From Chitinophagaceae bacterium (lineage in GTDB: Bacteria; Bacteroidota; Bacteroidia; Chitinophagales; Chitinophagaceae): a DNA stretch of 64,000 bases. Below the pieces are notes generated by a model. It was not told the DNA's origin, searched no databases, and saw only the letters and a list, made by a program, of their open reading frames with translations. A program made the translations under genes and the position numbers. The stretch covers positions 186,001 through 250,000 of the forward strand of contig JAHBTJ010000005.1 of NCBI GenBank assembly GCA_019638595.1, in the 5' to 3' direction. This document shows positions 18,537 to 26,421 of this stretch, piece by piece (the first letter of the stretch is position 1; every line of letters starts with the position of its first letter).

Positions 18537-19112
18537 ATGAAACAACTTTTTTTTATACTGGCAGCAGGCTTTTTATTCTTTTCCTGTAAAGAGAATACGG
18601 CAAAAAAAGAGCTGCCGTCCGACTCCATATTTCATCTTACAACCCAGTGGCAGGATCAGCGCAGCCAGTCGTACCGCTTAGATGCGCTGAGAGGGAAAAC
18701 GCTGGTAGTGGTGATGATCTATACCTCCTGCAAGGCCACCTGCCCGTTATTGGTAGCCGATATGAAAAAAATAGAAAAGCAGATAAAGCCGGACTATCTT
18801 AATAAAACATCTTTGGTACTGGTAACTATTGATCCTGAAACAGACACACCTGAACATCTTGCCGAGTTTGCCAAAACCGGAGGAATGGATGCCTCTCACT
18901 GGGTGTTTTTGCGCAGTAATGAAGCTGCCACACAGGAATTCGCCAATGTGCTTTCGATGAAGTATAAAAAAATATCACCTATAGACTTTTCGCATTCCAA
19001 TATCATCAGTGTTTTTAATCCTGATGGAGAATTGATACTTCAGGAAGAAGGGACCGGCATTAATGCAGAAAAAGTAGCCGGTACAGTAAATGAAACAGTG
19101 AAAGACAGTTAA
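18537..19112 (+). CDS. SCO1/SenC family copper chaperone lipoprotein
   Basis: The 191-residue thioredoxin-fold protein has a lipobox (FLFFSC, C17). The SCO copper ligands are present: C65 and C69 in TSCKATCP and H153 in DFSHSN. The redox fold is seen in VLVTIDPETDTPEHLAEFA. SCO proteins carry Cu(I) to cytochrome oxidase or other copper enzymes in the periplasm. Being the last gene of the nirK operon, its likely client is NirK. The upstream in-frame ATG at 18489 would add 16 lysine/threonine-rich residues before the signal peptide, so 18537 is the better start. Confidence 0.92.
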   Translation: MKQLFFILAAGFLFFSCKENTAKKELPSDSIFHLTTQWQDQRSQSYRLDALRGKTLVVVMIYTSCKATCPLLVADMKKIEKQIKPDYLNKTSLVLVTIDPETDTPEHLAEFAKTGGMDASHWVFLRSNEAATQEFANVLSMKYKKISPIDFSHSNIISVFNPDGELILQEEGTGINAEKVAGTVNETVKDS

Positions 19113-19283
19113 ATACTTTTTTGCCGGTTAAAAGTTTCGGGCTTATAGTTACGGGTGGCAAGTTACCACAGGTTTCGGGTTTGTAGTTTAGGGTTTTGGG
19201 TTGCTCTCAACTATAAACAAAAAGCATAAACCATAAATTGCTGCTCATTTCAAAACAACAATAATTGAGAAGGCAGCTATATC

Positions 19284-20630
19284 TTAGTTACCAATCGCTT
19301 CTACGGCAGTTATTTTCCATATTATATTACTCACATCATCCGTTAGCAACATAGATCCATCGTGCAGGATTGCCAGGCCTACCGGTCTTCCTCTTACTTC
19401 ATTTTTTGCCGGATCAACAATGAACCCGGTAAGAAATTCCTGCGGTTGTCCCGACGGTGATCCGTTTTTGAAGGGCACAAACAGTACGCAGTAGCCTGCC
19501 AGCGCAGACCGGTTCCATGATCCATGTTGCGCTATAAATGCCCCGCCCCGGTATTTTGCGGGGATTTTTTTTTGCCTGTAAAATACCAGTCCTAAGGAAG
19601 CGGTATGAGCGCCTAACGGAACATCCGGTACAATAGCTCTTCTAATCAATATGCTATCCTGTTCTTCTTTTTTTATCCTGGGGTCTATATGCTGTCCGTA
19701 ATAGCTAAATGGCCATCCATAAAATCCTCCTTCTTTTACGGAGGTTAAGTAATCCGGTACAAGGTCATCACCCAGCTCATCTCTTTCATTAACGGTTACC
19801 CAAAGGGATTGGGTGGCGGGTTCCCAATCCATTCCTACAGGATTTCTCAGCCCGGATGCATATATTTTCAAATCGCTGCCGTCTGGATTAATTTCCCATA
19901 TTCCTGCCCTGTCTTTTTCTTCCTCCAACCCGTTTTCCGCAACATTGCTGCCAGAGCCGATAGCTATGTATATTTTCGTTCCCTTTTTGTTGGCTGTAAT
20001 ATTCCTGGTCCAATGCCTGTTATGCTTACCGGCAGGCAGATCTGTAATTTTTTTTCCTTCTGAAGCAATGCTCGTTTGGCCTTTCTTATACGGATACATC
20101 CAAAGCCCGTCGGTATTGGCAACGTACAATTTATCTTTCAGTAAAAGCATCCCAAAAGGCAGGTTGAGGTCTTTTAAAAATGTAGTACGTATATCCGGCT
20201 TGCCATCCTTATCCGTATCACGTAACAACGTTACCCTGTTTGCACTCTTGCGCATATCGTTCGATTTGCTGGCGCCTATAATTGCTGCTCCCACTTTTTC
20301 AAAAAAGCTGTGTGGGGTATTAGACTCAGCCACTAATACATCCCCATTCGGAAGTACGTACATCCACCGTGGGTTTTGAAAGCTGTCGGCGTATTTAGTT
20401 ACACTAAATCCCTCCGGTGCTACAGGAGCTTCGCCTTCTTTCCAGCCAATTACATTGCTGAAATTCATAACCGAAGAAGTGGCATAAGGTGGCGGAAGTG
20501 TATCTTCTTTAAAATCTATAGGCCCGGGCTTCTTTTGAGCAAAAGAAACCCGGGCTGTCAGCACACTTATTAGTATTATATAAATACACTTATACACTGC
20601 TTTTAAATTTAACAGACTAAAGAATAGCAT
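19284..20630 (-). CDS. PQQ-type sorbosone/glucose dehydrogenase family protein
   Basis: The 448-residue protein has a signal peptide (ends VSFAQ) and a six-bladed beta-propeller of the sorbosone dehydrogenase family. Visible phrases are MYVLPNGDVLVAESNTP, YIAIGSGSNVAENG, YASGLRNPVGMDWEP, FYGWPFSYYGQHIDPR, FIAQHGSWNR and GRPVGLAILHDGSMLLTDD. These enzymes oxidise aldoses or sorbosone in the periplasm using PQQ. No PQQ synthesis gene and no attached heme domain are seen here. It converges on the nirK operon; the 171 bp between them hold only low-complexity G/T-rich stretches. Confidence 0.88.
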   Translation of the reverse strand: MLFFSLLNLKAVYKCIYIILISVLTARVSFAQKKPGPIDFKEDTLPPPYATSSVMNFSNVIGWKEGEAPVAPEGFSVTKYADSFQNPRWMYVLPNGDVLVAESNTPHSFFEKVGAAIIGASKSNDMRKSANRVTLLRDTDKDGKPDIRTTFLKDLNLPFGMLLLKDKLYVANTDGLWMYPYKKGQTSIASEGKKITDLPAGKHNRHWTRNITANKKGTKIYIAIGSGSNVAENGLEEEKDRAGIWEINPDGSDLKIYASGLRNPVGMDWEPATQSLWVTVNERDELGDDLVPDYLTSVKEGGFYGWPFSYYGQHIDPRIKKEEQDSILIRRAIVPDVPLGAHTASLGLVFYRQKKIPAKYRGGAFIAQHGSWNRSALAGYCVLFVPFKNGSPSGQPQEFLTGFIVDPAKNEVRGRPVGLAILHDGSMLLTDDVSNIIWKITAVEAIGN

Positions 20631-20877
20631 AAAATTTTATGCCTGTTTTACAAGGGGGTGATTTTCCCTTGTAGTGGAATACGCACTATAGGCTCTTTAT
20701 TTGTAATGAATCGCCAAAGTGTAATTTTTTCCCCATTGAGGTATATAGGCAGCCATATCTCCAGTAAAATTTCCGGCAGGATATTTTCATACACATATTT
20801 ACAGGTCATTAATGGATTATCTGAACAACATCCTGATAAGAGATATAATTATTTTTGATCACTCAAGCTATAATTTT

Positions 20878-21093
20878 ATGAGTAAAACTGCATTGGATTT
20901 ACAACAACCCTGGGAAGTTGTAAAAGAGCTGTTGAAAGAAAATGATCACCGGCTTACTGATGAAGATCTTTCCTATGATCCGGGAAATGGGGAAAAGCTA
21001 TTAGAGTATTTGTCAAAAAAATTAAACAGAACCAAAGATGAAGTGAGGATTTTGATAGAAAGTATCTCTGCAAATACGGGCAAAGCATCATGA
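20878..21093 (+). CDS. CsbD-like small stress protein
   Basis: The 71-residue acidic and basic helical protein has the CsbD-like order PWEVVKELLKENDHRLTDEDL, a short turn (SYDPGNGEKL) and LLEYLSKKLNRTKDEVRILIE. CsbD-family proteins are abundant in stationary phase and under general stress; their biochemical role is unknown. The reading frame extends to an ATG at 20812, but that extension is hydrophobic and unlike the family, so I use 20878. Confidence 0.65.
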   Translation: MSKTALDLQQPWEVVKELLKENDHRLTDEDLSYDPGNGEKLLEYLSKKLNRTKDEVRILIESISANTGKAS

Positions 21094-21265
21094 CCCGCGC
21101 TGCGTTGCTTTAGAGGATCAAACAATGCTCAATCTTTGTTATATATTGACAGTATTATAGCAAAGTTTCCGCCATATTTATGCTAACTGTAATGTTCGGA
21201 GATAATAAATACAATTATGCCCGGCTGGCGGGCATGCTGTTTGTTCCTTTAAAAGAAAAAAGATT

Positions 21266-21448
21266 ATGAGCAAGTCACAATTAAGAGAAGTAGAAGTGCC
21301 TGTAAACAAGTCCGGGGCTCCGGAAAACAAGGATGATATAGATAGCCGTAAGCGGGAAGAATTTGAGATAAAAGGAGATGATGTAACGCACAATAAAAAA
21401 GAAGGAAGGCGTGACAGGTCTAAGGTAAAGAACAATATGGCCAAATGA
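21266..21448 (+). CDS. Small highly charged protein of unknown function
   Basis: The 60-residue open frame is extremely hydrophilic (many K, E, D, R; no Cys or Trp), for example REVEVPVNKSGAPENKDDID. An A-rich start region (GAAAAAAGATT) precedes the ATG. It resembles the small disordered stress-associated proteins often found beside CsbD and ferritin-like genes, but I recognise no family. Confidence 0.5.
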   Translation: MSKSQLREVEVPVNKSGAPENKDDIDSRKREEFEIKGDDVTHNKKEGRRDRSKVKNNMAK

Positions 21449-21608
21449 CGGTTTGATCATTGGAAAAATTTCCCGGTGTGGTATTATTTCCCGGGGAGCA
21501 ATGTTCACTATAGTTATGTTCAATTCGATCCCGCTGTTTTTATGAGGGATTATAAAAGTAAATGCACCGTTTTAAAACTGGCATTGTTTTTACAGTATAA
21601 GTAATGTA

Positions 21609-21697
21609 GTTTCATACGTAGGGGTGGTTTTTCAAAAAATCTGAGAATATACTCTCTAACCTGATCTGGATAATACCAGCGTAGGAAACCATGAAAC
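21609..21697 (+). ncRNA. TPP (thi-box) riboswitch aptamer, apparently orphan
   Basis: All conserved parts of the thiamine pyrophosphate aptamer are present in order. A closing helix P1 pairs GTTTCAT (21609-21615) with ATGAAAC (21691-21697). Next come the AGGGGTG strand and CTGAGA (21641-21646), and then the diagnostic CTGATCTGGATAATACCAGC followed by GTAGGA. A terminator hairpin starts 7 bases later. No thiamine gene follows on the plus strand: the next annotated gene is convergent (copper storage protein), and the next plus-strand gene, 1.06 kb away, is unrelated. Confidence 0.92.
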
Positions 21698-21703
21698 GAC
21701 AAG

Positions 21704-21730
21704 AGCTTCGGGTAAAACCGAAGCTTTTTT
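21704..21730 (+). terminator. Intrinsic terminator of the TPP riboswitch
   Basis: A perfect 8-bp stem AGCTTCGG/CCGAAGCT with loop GTAAAA is followed by a run of T residues (to 21730). Its position directly after the TPP aptamer fits the expression platform of a transcription-attenuating riboswitch. Confidence 0.88.
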
Positions 21731-21777
21731 ATATCGTGGGTATTCCTGCTTTTTATGTATGCTGCAGAACTTATACA

Positions 21778-22113
21778 TTATACATGCTCCATTTGCTGAC
21801 AGGCCCGGGCGCATTGCCTGCATACTTCTGCGCATATACGGCAATGTTCCATGTGATGATGTTTTTCACATTCTTCGGCACATTGATTACAGATCACGGC
21901 ACAGGCAGGCAGGATAATGTCCAGGCTTTCTGAACTGCGTTCGGCCAGCACGGCCGCGGCTTTACATATTTCCGCACAATCCATATCCAGCTTTATACAT
22001 TGCAATAGATTGTTTACATTTTTTTCGTTCATGCATGCTGTTGAACAAAAGTTGCATGCACCGGCGCATTTATTAAGCAATTCCGTCAATCGCTGGTTGT
22101 TTTCCTGTTTCAT
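21778..22113 (-). CDS. Four-helix-bundle copper storage protein (Csp/DUF326 type)
   Basis: The 111-residue protein is rich in cysteines spaced as CxxxC/CxxC along predicted helices: NKCAGACNFCSTAC, DMDCAEICKAAA, CAVICNQCAEECEKHHHMEHC, CAEVCRQCARAC. This is the pattern of the Csp proteins, in which cysteines line the core of a four-helix bundle and store Cu(I). There is no signal peptide, so it is cytosolic like Csp3. It may buffer copper in an organism that also has a copper nitrite reductase a few kilobases away. It is convergent with the orphan riboswitch terminator. Confidence 0.93.
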   Translation of the reverse strand: MKQENNQRLTELLNKCAGACNFCSTACMNEKNVNNLLQCIKLDMDCAEICKAAAVLAERSSESLDIILPACAVICNQCAEECEKHHHMEHCRICAEVCRQCARACQQMEHV

Positions 22114-22264
22114 ATAGTTACTTTCAAAAAAATGATACTAAAACCCTGCCATTTCATCGCTAAAACAGATATCTGTTTTCACTATACCGTTGCTGCATGC
22201 CGGGCAGCAACGGGCTTTTAGGATGCTGTGCTTTTGTTCTCCCTTATGTATATGCCACGGGTTT

Positions 22265-22396
22265 CTACCTATAAAACGGCCCATCTGGATAGCTACCTGC
22301 GCAACGTCCGGATGTTCTTACTTCTCCGTCGGTTTTATGAAGGGTATAATCCATGCATTCAGAAGGCTCGTCTGTTACGCCGCTTAATTTTGCCAT
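22265..22396 (-). CDS. Possible 43-residue protein
   Basis: This short open frame reads like coding sequence (SGVTDEPSECMDYTLHKTDG ... SYPDGPFYR) with two cysteines and a mixed polar composition. It overlaps the end of the next small frame. The same frame stays open about 100 bp further upstream of its ATG without a start, so it may be the tail of a broken gene. No family recognised. Confidence 0.25.
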   Translation of the reverse strand: MAKLSGVTDEPSECMDYTLHKTDGEVRTSGRCAGSYPDGPFYR

Positions 22397-22422
22397 TCCC
22401 TTTTCCAGCGGTGCATCAAATA

Positions 22423-22569
22423 CTATTTGTAACCCTGTGCTCGCCCATTTGCCTGTTTCCTTTCTCTTTTAGTGAGGCTTTTTCTTCCGGGGGGCATTTT
22501 GGATACCCGGTAGTAGGCATATACTGCTGCGGCTGCTATCAATAAACCGAATACATTTTTGTTTTGCAT
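22423..22569 (-). CDS. Small single-span membrane protein
   Basis: The 48-residue frame starts MQNKNVF, has one hydrophobic segment (GLLIAAAAVYAYY) and a strongly basic tail (PPGRKSLTKRERKQANGR). This N-out/C-in small membrane protein design is common near stress genes in this phylum. Its start is preceded by AAAAGATCTTT. The function is unknown and the call rests on composition only. Confidence 0.45.
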   Translation of the reverse strand: MQNKNVFGLLIAAAAVYAYYRVSKMPPGRKSLTKRERKQANGRAQGYK

Positions 22570-22794
22570 AAAGATCTTTTTTAGTGAATAAGCTGTGTTT
22601 CTTACAAAGCAAAAGATGAGCTAAGGGCTGTTTTTGGAAAGAAAAGAAATACATAATATAAATATAACATCGCCCTTATCGGTTTAAGTGCCGAATGGCA
22701 TAATTAATGCGCCTTTGTATAACTGTTATCACAAACCTATATAAACTGTTATTATGACAACATCAAAAAAGCAAAGTCCCCAATTATTTAGTAT

Positions 22795-23469
22795 ATGAAC
22801 AATATGTTAAGTTTTCACGGAAAGGCGGAAGTAAAAGAATTTTATTTGGAAAAAGTAAAAGCGTACCTGGCGGCGGGTGAAATTGCTGAAGAAGCCTGTT
22901 GGAGAAATGGAAAAGGCGTCGTTATTGATTACGATACACACAGTGTTGATCATTCAGCTTTTGAGCAGGAAATATGTATTCCTGAAATAATAGTCCAGAT
23001 AGAGAAAAGGATATTTGAAGGGTTACCTCCTTCGGAAGCCAGGAGGTTTCCCTTGCAGTTTTTGCAGGCAATTCCTGTAGGCAAAAATCTTGACGCGGTT
23101 TGGAAATTTTTTTTTGTGTGGTTATTGACTGACGAAAAGGAAGGGATGATCAATTACGCTAAAAAGGATGAAGTGAAACAGGCGATTGTAGATATAGCGG
23201 AGGCCTTAAACAATTCCGTAACAGGTCGTGCATCTGCATTGGTTTTCAAAAAATTGAAATCTACTGCTGCTTATGTGTACATGTACGCTGCCGCCAGTGA
23301 TGATGGTTCTGCCGCTGCTGCTGCATACGTTTACGCCGCTGTAAATGATGCTACGGCAGCAGCGTATGCTGTTGGGGCCTGTGCTTACGCAGCCGGCGAC
23401 GAAGATGCCAGGGAAAATAAATACTGCGCAATGCGCGACCAGCTATTGCGCCTGCTGGCTGCAGCATGA
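22795..23469 (+). CDS. Conserved hypothetical protein with Ala/Tyr-rich C-terminal half
   Basis: The 224-residue protein has an N-terminal half of a type I have seen in many bacterial and phage hypothetical proteins: KEFYLEKVKAYLAAGE, CWRNGKGVVIDYDTHSVDHSAFEQE, IPEIIVQIEKRIFEGLP, FPLQFLQAIPVGKNLDAVW. The C-terminal half changes to repeats of alanine, tyrosine and valine (AAYVYMYAAASDDGSAAAAA and similar), probably a helical repeat. No signal peptide or membrane segment is clear. Function unknown. It is the first plus-strand gene after the orphan riboswitch, but 1.06 kb away, with minus-strand genes between. Confidence 0.75.
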   Translation: MNNMLSFHGKAEVKEFYLEKVKAYLAAGEIAEEACWRNGKGVVIDYDTHSVDHSAFEQEICIPEIIVQIEKRIFEGLPPSEARRFPLQFLQAIPVGKNLDAVWKFFFVWLLTDEKEGMINYAKKDEVKQAIVDIAEALNNSVTGRASALVFKKLKSTAAYVYMYAAASDDGSAAAAAYVYAAVNDATAAAYAVGACAYAAGDEDARENKYCAMRDQLLRLLAAA

Positions 23470-23611
23470 TGAAAAGAAATGGACTTAAACACATGTTTGC
23501 CGCTAACGATGAGTATCTCATTCTTCTTTTTCCATTTTTAAAATTTACAGCTTCACTTTCTTGTTTTCACATTCTTCACTTCCACATTCCCGCATTTTAA
23601 AATCTTCAAAT

Positions 23612-24070
23612 TCATTCTATATGCTTTTCTTCTAACTCGTCCAGCGAGTGAGAAGTATGCAGGTCATTGTTTTTTAAAGATTTTTCAGACAGCTTTACAT
23701 AAAATTTTTTGAGCAATAAAAGCTCTTCTTCTGTGAGGTCTTCACTGTCTATCAAACGATTACTTGCCAGCTCCGCACTTGCTATCAGCTCGTTTAACTT
23801 CAGGTGTATTGCCGCTGTATCTTTATTTTGCGATTGTTGGATAATAAAAACCATTAAAAACGTAATAATAGTGGTAGATGTATTGATAACCAGTTGCCAG
23901 GTATCGGAAAAATGGAAGAAAGGACCGCAGATGCCCCAAATGATCACCAGGCTTGCTGCAATAATAAATGCGGCGGGGCTGCCTGTTTTATGCGTGATCC
24001 AGGTAGCGATCCGGTTAAAAAGCGAACCTGTTTTTTTTGACTGGGCAGCCTGATCATTTTTCTTTGTCAT
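23612..24070 (-). CDS. Low-affinity iron permease family membrane protein
   Basis: The 152-residue protein has the bacterial low-affinity iron permease fold (PF04120 type): FNRIATWITHKTGSPAAF, then two transmembrane helices (FIIAASLVIIWGICGPFF and TIITFLMVFIIQQ) and QNKDTAAIHLKLNELI. A charged cytoplasmic tail follows. Iron transport by bacterial members is not well established. It is probably cotranscribed with the ferritin-like gene upstream (50 bp gap containing a strong hairpin). Confidence 0.9.
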   Translation of the reverse strand: MTKKNDQAAQSKKTGSLFNRIATWITHKTGSPAAFIIAASLVIIWGICGPFFHFSDTWQLVINTSTTIITFLMVFIIQQSQNKDTAAIHLKLNELIASAELASNRLIDSEDLTEEELLLLKKFYVKLSEKSLKNNDLHTSHSLDELEEKHIE

Positions 24071-24086
24071 AAACAGACAGATTTTA

Positions 24087-24112
24087 GGAAGCCGGCATTA
24101 TTGCCGGCTTCC
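24087..24112 (-). other. Strong hairpin between two minus-strand genes
   Basis: A perfect 11-bp stem, GGAAGCCGGCA/TGCCGGCTTCC, with loop TTAT, lies between the ferritin-like gene and the iron-permease-like gene. There is no T-run after it, so it is more likely an mRNA stability or processing element, or a partial terminator. Confidence 0.55.
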
Positions 24113-24120
24113 CGGTAAAC

Positions 24121-24687
24121 TTACGCTTCAGTGCCTTCCTGCTCTGCTTCCCAGTTGATTTTGTTTTCAGCAATATCAGTGAGATGGTGATCGGTCTGTT
24201 TTTCTTCTTCCAGTGTTTTCGAAAAAATATCGGTGGCAGCATCCAATCCCAATATCTGCGCAAGAGATACCAGGCCTCCGTAGGTAGCAATTTCATAGTG
24301 TTCAACCTTTTGAGCTGCCATGATTATGCCTACATCGCGCGTCATGCTGCCATCCTGGGTCTCTTCAACGATCGTTTCCCCTTCTTTGGTAATACCTTCC
24401 ATTGCCTCACATTTTTTAGCCTGCGCTTTCTTGCCCATCATTTCAAACACTTCTTCGATCCGGGAAACATGTTCCTCAGTTTGCGCAAGGTGTTCTTCAA
24501 TGGCGGTTTGCAATTCTTCCGTGGTGGCAGCCTTTTTCATTTTGGGAAGCGTCTTGGTGAGATGTTTTTCGGCCCAATAAATGTCTTTCAGCGCGTCCTC
24601 AAAGTACTTTTCCAACTGGGTGTTATTTTGCCCCGCACCGGCTTTTTTTGAAACCTGTTTGTTTGTTGTGGATCTTGTAGTGGTCAT
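24121..24687 (-). CDS. YciE/YciF ferritin-like (DUF892) protein
   Basis: The 188-residue protein has the DUF892 pattern: LEKYFEDALKDIYWAEKHLTK, HLAQTEEHVSRIEEVFEMMGKKAQAKKCEAMEGI, DVGIIMAAQKVEHYEIATYGGL, EEEKQTDHHLTDIAEN. The E/H residues of a di-iron site in a four-helix bundle are visible. The N-terminal 20 residues are a basic tail (TTTRSTTNKQVSKKAG), as in other members. Such proteins are expressed in stress and stationary phase; exact activity unknown. It sits in a small group of stress-type genes. Confidence 0.93.
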   Translation of the reverse strand: MTTTRSTTNKQVSKKAGAGQNNTQLEKYFEDALKDIYWAEKHLTKTLPKMKKAATTEELQTAIEEHLAQTEEHVSRIEEVFEMMGKKAQAKKCEAMEGITKEGETIVEETQDGSMTRDVGIIMAAQKVEHYEIATYGGLVSLAQILGLDAATDIFSKTLEEEKQTDHHLTDIAENKINWEAEQEGTEA

Positions 24688-25195
24688 AAAATTTAATTTA
24701 TACTATTGGAGATAAAAAACAGTGCCAGCATTAAAATGTCTTGTTAAGAACCTGAGTGTAAAAGTTTTTGCCAGGCAACAGTCTGTTTCTTTAATGCTGG
24801 TAATATTCCGGAACAGGATGATCCTTTGCCGGCTTAACAGGATATGTACATTGGGGCAGCACAGCAGGAGAATGGGGTATATAATTTGAAATACATTTTT
24901 TTATTTCATTGGTCAGCCTAGGCAGGAAGTGAGTTGAATGAGCTTGTTGCCGGATGGCGCTACATCCGGAAAGTATCTCTGCCTGGTCTGGGAGTTTTCT
25001 TTCCCGAAATGAGTAAATATTTTGATAACCGGGCGCAAAAATTTAAAATAATCTTTCCTGCTCCCAATGATCAATATCACAGTTTATTCCTGATCCTGCT
25101 GCTATAATAATTGTGCTGCAGTGTGTATTGTAAAACCGGCCGATTATTTGCAACGACTTATTTATATCTATAATCTAAATTAAATTTATCACAAC
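24688..25195. other. 508-bp intergenic region with one hairpin
   Basis: This is the divergent region between the ferritin-like gene and the DUF4142 gene. A perfect 7-bp hairpin CCGGATG/CATCCGG with loop GCGCTA is present at 24950-24969, without a T-run. I found no credible open frame or known RNA. The large size leaves room for an unrecognised small RNA. Confidence 0.4.
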
Positions 25196-25762
25196 ATGAA
25201 AACGTATATCATTACCGGAATGATCGCAGGGCTTATAGCTTGTAACAGCAGTAATACATCTGATCCTGTTGAAAAAGCAGACTCAATAAATGATGCCAAA
25301 CAGGAAATTGTTTCTGATGTTTCAAGAACAAGAGAAAATACAAGCGATTTTCTTGTAAAAGCCGCTGACGGAGGATTGGCCGAAGTAGCAGCAGGGAAAA
25401 TAGGAGAAGAAAAAGCTGTAAGTAAAGCGGTGAAAGAATTTGCAAGCCAGATGGTAAAAGATCATGATGCTGTTAATAACGAAGTGAAATCACTTGCATC
25501 GAAGCTTAATATTACTTTGCCCGAGACTGCTGGAGAAGAGCATCAAAAGAGGATAGCCGATCTGGGAGGTAAGGAAACAAAGAGTTTTGACAAAGACTTT
25601 ATTGACATGATGATTTCCGATCACAAAAAAACGATTGACCTTTTCAAAGATGCGAGTGATGACGCTTTAGATCCTGATGTTAAAGCCTTTATTATTGCCA
25701 CTATTCCGTCGCTTGAAGCGCATCTTTCAAAAGCAGAGGCAATTCAAAAAACTTTTAAATAA
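25196..25762 (+). CDS. DUF4142 lipoprotein
   Basis: The 188-residue protein has a lipobox (LIAC near residue 16) and the DUF4142 helical bundle: DFLVKAADGGLAEVAAGKIG, VKEFASQMVKDHDAVNNEVK, DKDFIDMMISDHKKTIDLFK, IPSLEAHLSKAEAI. The family resembles a ferritin-type bundle and is very common in Bacteroidota, in the periplasm. Its function is unknown; the gene neighbourhood suggests stress physiology. Confidence 0.93.
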   Translation: MKTYIITGMIAGLIACNSSNTSDPVEKADSINDAKQEIVSDVSRTRENTSDFLVKAADGGLAEVAAGKIGEEKAVSKAVKEFASQMVKDHDAVNNEVKSLASKLNITLPETAGEEHQKRIADLGGKETKSFDKDFIDMMISDHKKTIDLFKDASDDALDPDVKAFIIATIPSLEAHLSKAEAIQKTFK

Positions 25763-25816
25763 CCTGTTGGATATATATAAAATCCTTACTTAAAGCGGAA
25801 ACCGTTTATAATAATT

Positions 25817-26059
25817 ATGATTGCTCCTTATTATCTGAACTTTACTTTTCGGGGAATGGATATTTCTGCAAAAGCAAGGATGCTTCATGCTGATGGCACT
25901 AAAATTTATGAAATCATTTTTTCCACAGATGAAAAGGTTACGCTTCGCCCTGTAACTGGCAGAGGTGGAAGCCGGGTATGGAAGGACCTTAAAGGAAATG
26001 TTAACGAGTTTTATCAATCATTGGGTGAGGCAATAGAGCAACAGGATGAGTTGCCTTAG
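25817..26059 (+). CDS. Small conserved-looking protein of unknown function
   Basis: The 80-residue protein reads as a compact alpha/beta domain (YYLNFTFRGMDISAKARM, TRPV-like TLRPVTGRGG, FYQSLGEAIEQQD) with no signal peptide or membrane segment. Codon use and amino acid balance look genuine. It is 54 bp after the DUF4142 gene on the same strand and may be cotranscribed. No family recognised. Confidence 0.6.
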   Translation: MIAPYYLNFTFRGMDISAKARMLHADGTKIYEIIFSTDEKVTLRPVTGRGGSRVWKDLKGNVNEFYQSLGEAIEQQDELP

Positions 26060-26094
26060 CAAAACGCTATTACAATTAGAAGCAAAAGTATAAT

Positions 26095-26358
26095 ATGTTA
26101 AACAGTACAGTTAATGCAGTGCTATGGCATGAATCATCTCATGCGGCTGCGGGAGTAAGAAAGTTGTTACTGTTACCTTATCCGTTTCATTTGCTGGATG
26201 TGGAATCTCCGGTTGATGTTAAAGGAGCCGGTAAAGAGGTAAAAGAAATTAATACCAATATATTTTCTGCAGTGAAAGAAATAAAATATTTTCCTTACAC
26301 GCCTATGCCGCCTGAACCACAAGGGTATATCAAAGCTAATAAGTGCGATCACTACTAA
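26095..26358 (+). CDS. Doubtful 87-residue open frame
   Basis: The frame follows the previous gene by 35 bp on the same strand and contains LLLLPYPFHLLDVESP and YFPYTPMPPEPQGY. The proline-rich end and uneven composition are not typical of a folded protein. It may be real or may be a chance frame in the leader of the MFS gene. Confidence 0.25.
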   Translation: MLNSTVNAVLWHESSHAAAGVRKLLLLPYPFHLLDVESPVDVKGAGKEVKEINTNIFSAVKEIKYFPYTPMPPEPQGYIKANKCDHY

Positions 26359-26421
26359 TGAAAGCATGAAAAGCATAAAAAATATTTCTTTGGAAAAGGA
26401 AAAGATCAAAGTTCTGAAAAA

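Noticed and set aside
19113-19283. Possible structured RNA in the G/T-rich convergent gap
   Set aside because: Only low-complexity repeats of GTTTCGGG/TTTAGGG type are visible, with no stable paired design.
21691-21933. Plus-strand open frame starting inside the TPP riboswitch
   Set aside because: It overlaps the antisense strand of the clear copper storage gene, has a Cys/Tyr-rich improbable composition and starts within the aptamer helix and before the terminator.
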